64,000 nucleotides of DNA from Prolixibacteraceae bacterium (GCA_019163175.1 JAFLKN010000003.1:124001-188000); one strand, 5' to 3'. Counted from the stretch's first letter, positions 35,246 to 44,777 are shown. Notes: generated by a model not told the origin, from the letters alone. Program-made: numbers and translations.

Positions 35246-38173
35246 ATGACCAACAAAAACTTAACTAAAAGAAGACAGATTGTAGAATTTATAATCTTGT
35301 TCTTTGTTGTGGTTTCGGGACTGTTTTATATACTATATGTCCGAAATAATACTGTCGGTCAGCAAAAGAAGAACGTACTTCAAATTGCCAGTTCTGTTGC
35401 ATCAAGCCTTCCAAAAGAAGAACTTTATTCCCTTCCAGATAAACCCGAAGACTTTCAGAAACAAAATTTCATACAACTTAAACACATACTTAATCAGGTA
35501 ATTGCAGTAAATCAGCAAGCCCGCTTTGCTTATTTGTATGCGTTACGCAATGATAAACTATTTTTTATTGTTGATTCTGAACCTGAAACATCTTCGGAGT
35601 ATTCACCTCCCGGTCAGGAATTTACAGAAGCACAAATCATCGACAAAAAGCCTTTTGTTGATGGTTGTCCACTGATTACCGGTCCGGTAACTGATCGGTG
35701 GGGAACCTGGGTTAGCGTTGAAGTTCCTATTAAAGATGCAGAAAACGGTCGGGTCATAGCTGTTCTGGGTATGGATTATGATGCCCGAACATGGAAAAGA
35801 AACATTTGGTTTGAAATAATCCAGTCCGTTATTTTAGCCATAATAATCCTAATTCTGACTTTCGTAACTTTAAAAAGGCGAAACAAAAATGAGCGATTAA
35901 AAAGAGAAATAACGCGACGGGAGATAGCAGAAGAAGGACTAAAAAGAAGTGAGTCGGAATATCGGTTGCTGTTCGGATTAAACCCGCAACCCATGCTTGT
36001 TTACGATCTCGAATCGATGAAAATTCTTGCAGTTAACCTTGCATTAACTGATAAATATGGATATTCCGAAGCTGAATTACTGCAGATGACAATTCTTGAT
36101 TTAAAATCATCTGACGAATTTATCAGGCTTTGGAAGAATTTAATACAGGACCCCAATTCGTTTCAACGCCGCGAGATGTGGAATCATCGTTTGAAAAACG
36201 GAAATACCATTCAGGTTGAAGTGCATTCACATAATCTTGATTTCAGGCAGAAAAACGCACGTTTGGTTCTATTACTTGACATTTCTGAAAGACTGAATGC
36301 AGAGAAAGCGCTTAAAGAAAATGAGCTCCAAATATCGAATCTGGTCAGTAACCTTCCCGGAATAGTATACCGCTGTGCTCTAGACGAAAACTACACGATG
36401 GATTTCATAAGTGAGGGATGTACACGAATAACAGGCTATACACCTGATGAATTTACAAATCTGAAGTCAATCACATTCAATAGTCTTATTCTACCTGAAT
36501 ATCAGCAATATATTTGGAACAAATGGCAAAAAATAATTAACGATAAGGATGTTTTTGAAGCTGAATATCCTATAAAAACCGCTTCAGGAGAAATTAAATG
36601 GCTTTGGGAAAGAGGTTGTGGAGTTTTTAACGAGAAAGGAAAATTATTATTTCTGGAAGGGTACGTGGAAGACATTACCCAGCGTAAATTAATAGAGGAA
36701 AAACACCGGCAGTCAGAATCCAATCTTACCAGAACGATTGAAGAATCACCTTTTGGAATCCGAATTTTGTCTGAAGACGGTACAACATTGTTCGCCAATA
36801 CAACCTTACTCTGGATTTTTGGAGTTGAAAGCCTGCTCGATTTTAACCAAATTCCGGTTTCATCGTGGTTTAGCCCCGAAAGTTATTCGGAATATCTGGA
36901 CCGGGAAGAAAGACGAAGAAATGGAGAAACTATTGAACCTGACTATGAGGTCTGCATCATTAATAAAATAAATGAGGTCAAATATTTGCAAGTTCACCGG
37001 CAACAAATACTCTGGAATGGAACAGCTGCTGACCAAATAATTTACCAGGATATTACTGCCCGGAAACTGGCAGAAGATCAATTGAAAAAACTATCAAGAG
37101 CAGTAGAGCAAAATCCTGTTTCAGTAGTCATTACCAATGCTGAAGGTATAATCGAATATGTCAATCCTAAATTCACGGTAATGACTGGTTATGAGCCGAA
37201 TGAAGCAATTGGAAAAAATCCTAGAATACTTAAATCAGGAAAAATGTCGCCCGAGTTTTACTCGAATTTATGGAAGACGATCTCTTCAGGAGAAATCTGG
37301 ACTGGCGAATTTATAAACCGAAACAAGTCAGGAGAATTCTATTGGGCCAATAAATCAATATCTCCGATCATAGATGAGCATGGTAAAATAACTCATTTTG
37401 TGGCTATTGGCGAAGAGATTACTGAGAAGAAACGAAACGAGGCCGAATTGATCAGGGCAAAAGAAAAAGCTGAAGAAAGTGATCGGTTGAAATCTGCATT
37501 TCTGGCCAATATCAGCCACGAGATACGAACTCCAATGAATGGAATTCTTGGATTTGCCGAACTTTTGAAAGAGCCAGATCTTTCTCCTGAAAATCAGCAG
37601 GAGTTCCTGAATGTCATTGAGAAAAGTGGTCAACGCATGCTCAACATTATCAACGACCTGATTGATATTTCTAAAATTGAAGCCGGCGAAACTACGGTAC
37701 GAGTCAGGGATACAAATCTGAACAAGTTACTGGCCGAGTTGCATTCATTTTTCCTGCCTGAAGCCAGTAAAAAAGGTATTGAAATTAATTACCATTGTCC
37801 ACTGCCAGACGAACGATCAAGAATAAAAACTGATCGTACGAAGTTGGGACAGGTCCTGACCAATTTAATAAAGAACGCGATAAAATTTACCGTATCCGGC
37901 TCAATAAACTTTGGATACTCTGCCAGTGATATAACATTCACATTCTATATTACTGATACCGGACCTGGAATTCATCCAGATCAGATAGAAATGGTATTCG
38001 AGCGGTTCAGGCAGGGAACCCTTAGTACAGCTCGAAATCAGGAAGGAGCCGGGCTTGGCCTGGCCATCTGTAAAGCTTATGTCGAATTACTTGGCGGAAA
38101 AATCTGGGTTAAATCCGAATTGGGTAAAGGCTCTACTTTCTATTTTGAATTACCGTTTCAGTTTTCAGAATGA
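35246..38173 (+). CDS. Membrane-bound multi-PAS sensor histidine kinase
   Basis: This 975-residue protein starts with a transmembrane helix (residues about 13-32), a dCache-like periplasmic sensor domain (about 40-185, with YLYALRNDKLFFIVDSEPET), and a second membrane helix near 190-210. A short coiled coil leads into four PAS-type domains (about 235-740), each with PAC-like ends (DISERLNAEK, DITQRKLIEE, DITARKLAED, EITEKKRNE). The HisKA motif ANISHEIRTPMNG has the phospho-accepting histidine at residue 758. The ATPase part has NLIKNAIKF, DTGPGI and GAGLGLAI. No receiver domain follows and no response regulator gene is adjacent, so it is an orphan kinase. Its ligand is unknown. Confidence 0.93.
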   Translation: MTNKNLTKRRQIVEFIILFFVVVSGLFYILYVRNNTVGQQKKNVLQIASSVASSLPKEELYSLPDKPEDFQKQNFIQLKHILNQVIAVNQQARFAYLYALRNDKLFFIVDSEPETSSEYSPPGQEFTEAQIIDKKPFVDGCPLITGPVTDRWGTWVSVEVPIKDAENGRVIAVLGMDYDARTWKRNIWFEIIQSVILAIIILILTFVTLKRRNKNERLKREITRREIAEEGLKRSESEYRLLFGLNPQPMLVYDLESMKILAVNLALTDKYGYSEAELLQMTILDLKSSDEFIRLWKNLIQDPNSFQRREMWNHRLKNGNTIQVEVHSHNLDFRQKNARLVLLLDISERLNAEKALKENELQISNLVSNLPGIVYRCALDENYTMDFISEGCTRITGYTPDEFTNLKSITFNSLILPEYQQYIWNKWQKIINDKDVFEAEYPIKTASGEIKWLWERGCGVFNEKGKLLFLEGYVEDITQRKLIEEKHRQSESNLTRTIEESPFGIRILSEDGTTLFANTTLLWIFGVESLLDFNQIPVSSWFSPESYSEYLDREERRRNGETIEPDYEVCIINKINEVKYLQVHRQQILWNGTAADQIIYQDITARKLAEDQLKKLSRAVEQNPVSVVITNAEGIIEYVNPKFTVMTGYEPNEAIGKNPRILKSGKMSPEFYSNLWKTISSGEIWTGEFINRNKSGEFYWANKSISPIIDEHGKITHFVAIGEEITEKKRNEAELIRAKEKAEESDRLKSAFLANISHEIRTPMNGILGFAELLKEPDLSPENQQEFLNVIEKSGQRMLNIINDLIDISKIEAGETTVRVRDTNLNKLLAELHSFFLPEASKKGIEINYHCPLPDERSRIKTDRTKLGQVLTNLIKNAIKFTVSGSINFGYSASDITFTFYITDTGPGIHPDQIEMVFERFRQGTLSTARNQEGAGLGLAICKAYVELLGGKIWVKSELGKGSTFYFELPFQFSE

Positions 38174-38184
38174 CTCATAGGATG

Positions 38185-38201
38185 TTACTGATAATCAGTA
38201 A
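38185..38201. repeat. Palindrome between convergent genes
   Basis: TTACTGATAATCAGTAA is a perfect palindrome around one central base. It lies between the kinase stop and the converging sbcC stop. It could act as a weak bidirectional hairpin; no long T-run is attached. Confidence 0.5.
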
Positions 38202-38222
38202 TTAATAGCAAAATAGCCGGTA

Positions 38223-41200
38223 CTATCCCCAATTTGTCAGAATCCGGCTACCGGTTTCCTCATGATTTTCTATGCGCAAATGCGTATCAATTTCCTGCTG
38301 CATTTCTTCTACATGCGAAATCACGCCCACGATGCGGTTTTCCTTTCGCAACGATTTCAAGGTATCGAAAACCACCGCCAACGAGTCTTTGTCGAGCGAA
38401 CCAAAACCTTCGTCGAGAAAGAAGAAGTTCTGGTTTGAATCGGTAATCTTCTGGATGTTATCAGCCAAAGCCAAAGCCAAACTCAGCGCCGCCTGAAACG
38501 TTTGTCCTCCTGAAAGGGTTTTCACACTGCGAACCTTGCCGCCATTCAGATAATCGCGAATCAGGAAGTTGTTATCTTCGGTAATTTCGAGGCTCAATTT
38601 CTGGCGGGTCAATTGGAAAAACCGGTCGTTGGCTGCATTGCACAGATTTTGCAAATAAACTGACGAAATATAGTTCACAAAACCACTGGCCTTGAATAGC
38701 GACTTCATGGTTTTTATATTTTCGGCACGCAATTCCATATTTTCAAGCTCTTTGCGCAACTGTGCCTGACTTTCCAAATCGCTTTTCAACTTCTTCAGCA
38801 ACTGCTCCACTTTCCCTAATTCCTGATTTTTCTGGTTCAGGCTTTCTCCGATTGATTCAATTTCCGCCACCAATTTCTTATGAGCTTCACTGTCATAAAC
38901 ACGGGCCCCAATCTCGTTTTGGGTTTGAGCAAGTTGATTCTGCAACAACATCAGTTGCTGCCTGAAATCGGCCAACTTTTGTTTCTGAAGTTCCAGATTA
39001 ATTTCCTGTTTCAGAATTAGTTTGATCTCCTCGATGTTCGCATAACTGCTTTTTTTAAGGCGGTCGGTCAGTTCATTTTGAATTGCTGAATTGGCTTCCC
39101 GTTCCCGGAAAAGTTCTTTCCGGTTGGCTTCCAAACTGCCGCTGACGGTGTCCTTCGTTTTCCGAAGTTCGGTGAGTTTAATCGTCAACTCATTATACAG
39201 TTTTTCCAATGCAGCATGCTTTTGTAAAAGCGACAGTCTTGTATTTTCAATTCCAGCAGCAGTTTTATTCAGGTAATCCACCATATTTATTAACCTGATT
39301 TGTTCCGAAAGCGTTTTGATTTCGGTTTGCGCAACAACCAGCGAAGTTTTTATTTTTTCAATTTCAGTTTGAAATTTCTCTTTGTTCGATGCTTCTTTTT
39401 CCAAATCAGTGGCAACTTTTTCGAGCTCCTTTTCCCTTTCAGCAATTATTTTTTGGAGCATCTCAGCCACAGCAAAAGCCTGATTAACCAAAGCTTCATC
39501 TTTGAATGCATCCCATTTGAACAGAGTGGTATGATTGACCACTTTGGTATCAAGTTCCTTTTGTTTCTCCAGAACTACATTCAGTAGATCAGAATTGAAT
39601 TTTAAGCGATTTCCCAAATCATTCAACTGACCGATGTGTTCGTTGGCTAACGCGCTTTCCTTTTCCAGACTAGACTTTAATTTCTGGGCTTCCGATATAG
39701 CTCCGGCAACACTCGCCGCACTGAATACTGCCGGATGTTGCACCGAACCGCACAGCGGACAAGCTTCACCGTTATGCAAATTCACCGCATATTCTTCAAG
39801 TTTCGATTGTACCCGGTAATGTTCCATTTCCAGATCGATAGCTGCCATTTGCTGTTTCAACCGCTCAATCTTCTCTTTCAGAAACTGAACTCCGGCAGCG
39901 ACATCGGATTCAGCAGGAATACCTGCAAAAATTGGTTCGGCAAAACGAGCTTTTACAGAATCAACAATGGACTGAATTTCCTTTTGAAACCTCTCAACTT
40001 CCACTTTATTTTCGGCAAGTTGCTTATTCAGGGTTTTATTTTCGTTGTGCCATATTTTTACCTGCGAAAGCAGAACCAAATCAGGAAGTTTGGCTTTTTC
40101 GGTTTTCAGGAAAAGTTCGAGTACTTCCTTTTCCTTTTTTAGTTTTTCAAGCAATTCAGTTGTTTTTGCCAGAATGAGCCCTCCCTTTGCAATTCGCTCC
40201 TGATCGGTCAGAGCGGCTGTTTGCAAAATATTTAACCTTGCCATTTTTACCAGTTCATCGGCTTGCTGTTTCAATAAATCGCGCCGGTCGTAAGCTTCTT
40301 TGAGCGCGGCAAATTCCTTTTCCAAATGCGCAATTTCCTCCTCCGCCTTTTTTAAACTTACCGCTTCCTTCTCAATCAATTCCGTTTTCTGAATGATCTT
40401 TTTATCGCTTTGTGCCAGCGCATCCAACTGACTTTTAAACTGAACGAGGCACTGTTCGTAATTCTGGATTGTTTTTTCAAGTGCAACAAACTCGGGTTCC
40501 CGATCCTTCAACTGCTTCAATCTCTGCTGAATATCTTCCAGTTTTCCGGCTAACTCCTGCAATTTTTTCCATTCCAACTCTTGTTTTTGCTGGTCAGTCA
40601 GGCTTTTCTGCAATTGTCCTATTTCGGTTCTAAGTTGAGTCAACTGCTCTTCGTATAATTTAATCTGCTCCGGATCAATCGCTCCAAGCTGCTTCAATTG
40701 TCCATCCAGATTTTCCTTCTGCGAATTATTTTTGTTTTCGAGCGAAACCACTTTGTAGTACAATTCGAACTTTTCGAGGTTGAAAAGTTCCTTCATCATT
40801 TGAGTCCGGTCTTTGTTGCCCAATTGCAAAAACTCATGAAATTGCCCCTGCGGAATGATGATGGTTCGTTTAAAATTGTCGTAGCTCAGACCAATGGCTT
40901 TTTCGAGTTGCTCCGGTTCAATCGGAATCCAGTTGCCGCCTTCATTTCGGTAAGCCGAGCGTTCCAGCGTTTTAACTTCCTCGAACTTTTTGCCGTTTCG
41001 CCGGCCTTTCACCACCGCCTGATAAGCCGTCTGATTTTTCCCTGTTTCGAAGACGAACTCAATCAGCAAGTCATTCGATTTCAGGTTCATCATGTTGTAA
41101 TTCCGGTTGTCGCCCGACAAATTTAGCCGGTCGGTTTTGCCATAAATAGCGAAAGTGATGGCTTCCAGAATGCTCGATTTTCCGCTACCCACCGCGCCAA

Positions 41201-41300
41201 AAATGCCAAACAGATTGGCAGAAGTCAACCGGGTGAAATCAATCGTTTGCTTCTCCTGATAGGAATACAAACCTTGTATGGTCAGTTTTACTGGTATCAT
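38223..41300 (-). CDS. sbcC: Exonuclease SbcCD, ATPase subunit SbcC (Rad50-like)
   Basis: This 1025-residue protein has a Rad50-type split ATPase: the Walker A GAVGSGKSS at residues 35-43, a long coiled-coil region with a central zinc-hook CPLC near residue 510, and the C-terminal signature LSGGQTFQAALSLALALAD followed by the Walker B FFFLDEGFGSLD. SbcC pairs with the nuclease SbcD to cut hairpins and DNA ends. In most genomes sbcD and sbcC are adjacent or overlap. Here sbcC starts 593 bp after the sbcD stop because a GxxExxY gene unit lies between, so it may rely on a different promoter or read-through. Confidence 0.96.
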   Translation of the reverse strand: MIPVKLTIQGLYSYQEKQTIDFTRLTSANLFGIFGAVGSGKSSILEAITFAIYGKTDRLNLSGDNRNYNMMNLKSNDLLIEFVFETGKNQTAYQAVVKGRRNGKKFEEVKTLERSAYRNEGGNWIPIEPEQLEKAIGLSYDNFKRTIIIPQGQFHEFLQLGNKDRTQMMKELFNLEKFELYYKVVSLENKNNSQKENLDGQLKQLGAIDPEQIKLYEEQLTQLRTEIGQLQKSLTDQQKQELEWKKLQELAGKLEDIQQRLKQLKDREPEFVALEKTIQNYEQCLVQFKSQLDALAQSDKKIIQKTELIEKEAVSLKKAEEEIAHLEKEFAALKEAYDRRDLLKQQADELVKMARLNILQTAALTDQERIAKGGLILAKTTELLEKLKKEKEVLELFLKTEKAKLPDLVLLSQVKIWHNENKTLNKQLAENKVEVERFQKEIQSIVDSVKARFAEPIFAGIPAESDVAAGVQFLKEKIERLKQQMAAIDLEMEHYRVQSKLEEYAVNLHNGEACPLCGSVQHPAVFSAASVAGAISEAQKLKSSLEKESALANEHIGQLNDLGNRLKFNSDLLNVVLEKQKELDTKVVNHTTLFKWDAFKDEALVNQAFAVAEMLQKIIAEREKELEKVATDLEKEASNKEKFQTEIEKIKTSLVVAQTEIKTLSEQIRLINMVDYLNKTAAGIENTRLSLLQKHAALEKLYNELTIKLTELRKTKDTVSGSLEANRKELFREREANSAIQNELTDRLKKSSYANIEEIKLILKQEINLELQKQKLADFRQQLMLLQNQLAQTQNEIGARVYDSEAHKKLVAEIESIGESLNQKNQELGKVEQLLKKLKSDLESQAQLRKELENMELRAENIKTMKSLFKASGFVNYISSVYLQNLCNAANDRFFQLTRQKLSLEITEDNNFLIRDYLNGGKVRSVKTLSGGQTFQAALSLALALADNIQKITDSNQNFFFLDEGFGSLDKDSLAVVFDTLKSLRKENRIVGVISHVEEMQQEIDTHLRIENHEETGSRILTNWG

Positions 41301-41336
41301 AAATTCTTCAGTTCAACACTGATTTGTAATTATTTC

Positions 41337-41365
41337 ACCACAGATTACTCAGATGAACACAGATT
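41337..41365 (+). repeat. Left terminal inverted repeat of the GxxExxY unit
   Basis: ACCACAGAT, then TACTCA, then GATGAACACAGATT. It matches the reverse complement of 41865-41893 at 9 outer and 14 inner positions, differing in the 6-base middle. Confidence 0.85.
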
Positions 41366-41378
41366 AAAAACTTTTAAA

Positions 41379-41397
41379 AATCTGTGCAAATTGTGGT
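41379..41397 (-). repeat. Short internal inverted copy forming a hairpin with the left end
   Basis: AATCTGTGCAAATTGTGGT is a shortened copy in opposite orientation to the left repeat. CACAGATT (41358-41365) pairs with AATCTGTG (41379-41386), and ACCACA (41337-41342) pairs with TGTGGT (41392-41397), so the left end can fold on itself. Confidence 0.7.
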
Positions 41398-41420
41398 TTA
41401 ACTTTTTATCAGCGTTTATT

Positions 41421-41822
41421 TTACATTAATATTCTGGTAATCCCTTTTTTCATATCCGTCACATTGAAATTCATCAGCAATCCTAGTCTTAAATACGACA
41501 ATTTTAAATGTGTCATTAATTGAGCTTTATACAAGGGGATCATTTCAGTAACTGATTTTAACTCTACAATTACCGAATCCTCCACCAATAAATCAACCCG
41601 ATAACCTGCAACCAATTTAATTTCATCGTAAATAACCGGTAATGGCTTTTGCCGCTCAACTTCGTAGCCCATTTTTATCAACTCGTATTCCAGACAAACT
41701 TCATAGGTAGATTCCAATAAACCTGGCCCTAAAGCGGAATGAACCTTATAAGCCGCACCTATGATATCGTAGCTGATTTTGTTTAGGATTTCCATGTCAA
41801 AGTTTGATTCCAGTAAATTCAT
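41421..41822 (-). CDS. GxxExxY family protein, PD-(D/E)XK nuclease-like
   Basis: This 133-residue protein has the name-giving motif in ALGPGLLESTYEVCL (G-LL-E-ST-Y) and the nuclease-superfamily core VDLLVEDSVIVELKSV, where D and the ExK triplet correspond to the PD-(D/E)XK metal site. The family (TIGR04256/PF13366) is widespread and often multicopy in Bacteroidota and other phyla, with no firmly established function. It is the only gene of the inverted-repeat unit at 41337-41893 and lies between sbcC and sbcD on the same strand. The start at 41822 is followed by MNLLESNFDMEILNKISY; a second ATG at 41795 is an alternative start. The intact reading frame suggests the gene is functional. Confidence 0.9.
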   Translation of the reverse strand: MNLLESNFDMEILNKISYDIIGAAYKVHSALGPGLLESTYEVCLEYELIKMGYEVERQKPLPVIYDEIKLVAGYRVDLLVEDSVIVELKSVTEMIPLYKAQLMTHLKLSYLRLGLLMNFNVTDMKKGITRILM

Positions 41823-41864
41823 GGTTAATCATTTTAATGGTTGCTATTTCTTAAATTCCTAAAT

Positions 41865-41893
41865 AATCTGTGTTCATCAGTGCTATCTGTGGT
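41865..41893 (-). repeat. Right terminal inverted repeat of the GxxExxY unit
   Basis: On the minus strand it reads ACCACAGAT, AGCACT, GATGAACACAGATT. It is directly followed on the plus strand by the three bases that form the sbcD stop codon (41894-41896). Confidence 0.85.
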
Positions 41894-43117
41894 TTAATCC
41901 TCTTCTTCTGCCAAAATCTCGGTAAACAATTTCATTACTTCGTCATTCGGTTCCTGCCCTTTTTCGTGCCTGAAATAATCGGTAAAAAGTTCTTCCATGG
42001 TTTTGGTCAGATCGATGCTTTTTTTGTTTCCTCCTGAAAATTCAGATGCGTTTTTTACTTCCGGAATAATCGTAATAATTCCATTATGTGCCGCGCTCAA
42101 CTGTTTTCGTTCCCGGGCAGTGAGGTAAGTGTCGGTTACCATAGTCAGCTCAACCAGACATTCGGGGTTTTCAGTCAGCCAAAGCAGTGCCTCTTCTACT
42201 CCTTCAGCACGTTTTCGAAATAGTCTTTTGCCTTTGGTAAGTTCCAATTCCTGAACAGTTGCGACTTTTCCCGGCTCTGCATCAACCAACAACACATACT
42301 TTTTCTGGTTGGCTTCGGCAAAACTGTAGGACAACGGACTGCCGCTGTAATAAACCGGACAAGACTGCGAATCGACCCGATGCATCCGGTGCAAATGGCC
42401 TATAGCTGTGTATTGAATTTGATTTGGAATGTTTTCTGTATAAATAACCTGCGCTCCACCAACATGCAAAATTGGTTTTTCGTCGGCAGGTTCTTCGGGT
42501 AGTGTATCTCCCTTTTTTACCACAAAAAGATGAGTCACCAAAAGGTTGACCCCTTTATTGTCGCAGTACTTTTCGGCCAGTTCCTGCCACTTTTCCTGAA
42601 GCACTGTTCGCAATTCTTCCTCGCTGTTTTCCTGGCCGAGGTAGGTTTTCAGTCGGAATTCGTTGGCATAAGATGTTAGCAAAAGACGCAAAGGAGTATC
42701 AATTCCAGGAAGTTTCAATTCGAGAAAACCTTCTTCACTTTGCAGAACTTTCAAGCCTGATTCCAGTTCAAACTCTGGAACAACCGAATTGGGATAACCG
42801 GCAAAAATGATCCCGCACTCGCGGGCCAGCGGATCGGGTGCTTCAATACGGTCGGGCGAATCGTGGTTTCCGGCAATGGCAATTACCGGTCGGCGACCAT
42901 TGTTGGATAAACGTTTCAGCGTTTTATAAAACAAATCAACTGCTTCTGTTGGCGGATTAAATGTGTCGAATAAATCACCGGCAACAATAATTGCATTGAC
43001 TTGCTCACGTTCGGCCATTTCGCAGATTTCCTGCAAAACAGCCTGTTGCTCTTCGAGTCTCGAAAAATCTTCGAGTCGCTTACCCAAGTGCCAGTCAGAA
43101 GTATGTAGAAGTTTCAT
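41894..43117 (-). CDS. sbcD: Exonuclease SbcCD, nuclease subunit SbcD (Mre11-like)
   Basis: This 407-residue protein begins with the metallophosphoesterase motifs of SbcD: HTSDWHLGKRL, AIIVAGDLFDTFNP, AIAGNHDSPDR, and LLVTHLF with AIGHLHRMHRV. These provide the two-metal site of the Mre11 family. SbcD acts with SbcC as a double-strand exonuclease and hairpin endonuclease. The C-terminal domain (about 270-407) matches the SbcD capping region. It follows the M28 peptidase gene by 28 bp on the same strand. The C-terminus ends in an acidic EILAEEED directly at the inverted repeat of the GxxExxY unit. Confidence 0.97.
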   Translation of the reverse strand: MKLLHTSDWHLGKRLEDFSRLEEQQAVLQEICEMAEREQVNAIIVAGDLFDTFNPPTEAVDLFYKTLKRLSNNGRRPVIAIAGNHDSPDRIEAPDPLARECGIIFAGYPNSVVPEFELESGLKVLQSEEGFLELKLPGIDTPLRLLLTSYANEFRLKTYLGQENSEEELRTVLQEKWQELAEKYCDNKGVNLLVTHLFVVKKGDTLPEEPADEKPILHVGGAQVIYTENIPNQIQYTAIGHLHRMHRVDSQSCPVYYSGSPLSYSFAEANQKKYVLLVDAEPGKVATVQELELTKGKRLFRKRAEGVEEALLWLTENPECLVELTMVTDTYLTARERKQLSAAHNGIITIIPEVKNASEFSGGNKKSIDLTKTMEELFTDYFRHEKGQEPNDEVMKLFTEILAEEED

Positions 43118-43145
43118 GAAACGATGAATGATATTTGATGATTTG

Positions 43146-44777
43146 CTATTTCAACGTATTTTCTCTGATCGCTTTAAACTCAGAGTCTGCCTTCCATTTA
43201 GGCCATTCGGTTGAGTTGGCCAAATTGGTTCCTACATGATAAAGTAATTTGGCATCCTCGACGATTCCGCTCAAATCGTCGGTCTTCGGGTTATACTCGT
43301 CAAAAGGGCTGTGGTAAGTTTCTTTCCAATAGCGGTCGACTTGCTTCATGGTTTCTTCTCTTCCGAACTTTTCTGCGTCAACATATCCCTTGGCATATAT
43401 AGCAGGAACTCCTTGCTTTACAAACGGAAACTGATCGGAACGAAAAAACATGCCATTATCCGGATTGGGATCAGGAGCGATGTATCTTCCTTGTTTTTCA
43501 GCCTCTCTCCTCACCCACTCATCCAATTCTGATTGCCCTGATCCGGTGAGCATGACATCTTTAAATTTGCCCATAAAAAGCATTACGTCGGTATTAATTA
43601 CCGCGACAGTTTTGTTCATCGGGAAAAACGGGTGTTCGGCATAATATCCAGAGCCCAATAATCCGGATTCCTCGCTTGTGACCGAAAGAAACAAAACAGA
43701 ACGTTCAGGTGCCGGCGCAGCCTTGAACCCTCGGGCAATTTCGAGCATCCAGGCCACAGCACTGGCATTATCAGTTGCACCATTGTAAATACTATCGCCA
43801 TTTACAGGAGTTCCAACACCCAAATGATCCCAATGTGCAGTATAAACCACCACTTCTTCGGGTTGTTTGCTTCCCCGAATGAGTCCGCAAACATTTCTCG
43901 AAGCATTGATTTCGAAAGTACTTTTCATCCAGCCCGAAACTTTTACAGGCAAGGCAAATTGTTTAAAATCCTTTTGAATAGCTTGCTTTTTTGCGTCATC
44001 GAAAGTCATTCCGCAGGCAGCAAACAACTTTTCCGCTGCTGTTTTCGAAATCCAGCCTTCGAACGCACAACGATCGTTATATCCATTTTCAGGCTTCAGG
44101 TATAGTTTGGTTGTTTCTCCGTTATTTGCAACCACTTTCCACGGGTAACCTGCTGGTCCGGTTTCGTGAATAATCAGGCAACCTTTGGCTCCGCGACGGG
44201 CGGCTTCTTCAAATTTATACGTCCAGCGACCGTAATACGTCATGGTATTACCCTTGAAATAAGTATCGTTTGTTCCATAACCCGGATCATTCACAAATAC
44301 CAACATGGTTTTGCCTTTCAGGTCCATTCCCTGAAAATCGTCACGACCATATTCAGGAGCGGTAATGCCAAAACCGGCAAACACCAGCTCAGACTGTTCG
44401 AGCGATTGTACTGCTTCCATCTTTCGCGAAAAAGTCACGTAATCAACCATTTTATCCAGTTTCAGAATACCTTTGGGAGTTTCAAAATCGAGGGTATTCG
44501 AGATGGTGGATGACACGGCGAGCAAAGGCACTTCCTGAAAATAGCTTTCATTATTGGCTGGTTCAAGGCCAATTTCCTTCATCTGTGCAGCAATGTAATC
44601 AACTGTAATTTGCTCGGTTGATGACATGGGCATCCGCCCCAAATACTTGTCGGAGGATAATTCAGCAATGTGCTTTTCGATGTTTTTATATAAAATGGCA
44701 TCCTCGCCCGACTTGGTTTTTACCAAAGAGCAAGAAGCCAGAAAGATACCGGCAAGCAAAATCAAGATGTTTTTCAT
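43146..44777 (-). CDS. M28-family zinc metallopeptidase with PA domain (lipoprotein)
   Basis: This 543-residue protein has a lipobox cysteine at residue 16 (FLASC). A PA (protease-associated) domain lies about 120-240 (DLKGKTMLVFVNDPGYGT, GCLIIHETGPAGYPWKVV). The M28 catalytic domain follows: TAHWDHLGVG with the first zinc histidine, NGATDNASAVAWMLE with the bridging aspartate, SVTSEESGLLGSGYY with the catalytic glutamate pair, and INTDVMLFMG. Enzymes of this family are aminopeptidases. The location should be the envelope surface or periplasm. It sits 28 bp upstream of sbcD in the same direction, and downstream of the GH5 gene, but the functional link to either is unclear. Confidence 0.93.
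   Translation of the reverse strand: MKNILILLAGIFLASCSLVKTKSGEDAILYKNIEKHIAELSSDKYLGRMPMSSTEQITVDYIAAQMKEIGLEPANNESYFQEVPLLAVSSTISNTLDFETPKGILKLDKMVDYVTFSRKMEAVQSLEQSELVFAGFGITAPEYGRDDFQGMDLKGKTMLVFVNDPGYGTNDTYFKGNTMTYYGRWTYKFEEAARRGAKGCLIIHETGPAGYPWKVVANNGETTKLYLKPENGYNDRCAFEGWISKTAAEKLFAACGMTFDDAKKQAIQKDFKQFALPVKVSGWMKSTFEINASRNVCGLIRGSKQPEEVVVYTAHWDHLGVGTPVNGDSIYNGATDNASAVAWMLEIARGFKAAPAPERSVLFLSVTSEESGLLGSGYYAEHPFFPMNKTVAVINTDVMLFMGKFKDVMLTGSGQSELDEWVRREAEKQGRYIAPDPNPDNGMFFRSDQFPFVKQGVPAIYAKGYVDAEKFGREETMKQVDRYWKETYHSPFDEYNPKTDDLSGIVEDAKLLYHVGTNLANSTEWPKWKADSEFKAIRENTLK

Larger units (their letters stand above)
41337..41893. mobile_element. 557-bp GxxExxY unit bounded by 29-bp inverted repeats, inside sbcDC
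   Basis: The unit begins with ACCACAGAT-(6)-GATGAACACAGATT at 41337 and ends with its reverse complement at 41893. It contains one gene (41421-41822). It splits the normally adjacent sbcD and sbcC, and its right end abuts the sbcD stop codon. There is no transposase, and I saw no target duplication, so mobility is inference from the position and the ends. It might be mobilised in trans or represent a stable accessory cassette. Confidence 0.6.

Noticed and set aside
41301-41420. A CRISPR-like array near the GxxExxY gene
   Set aside because: The repeated units are inverted and only two or three in number, with no regular spacers; they are the ends of the unit, not an array.
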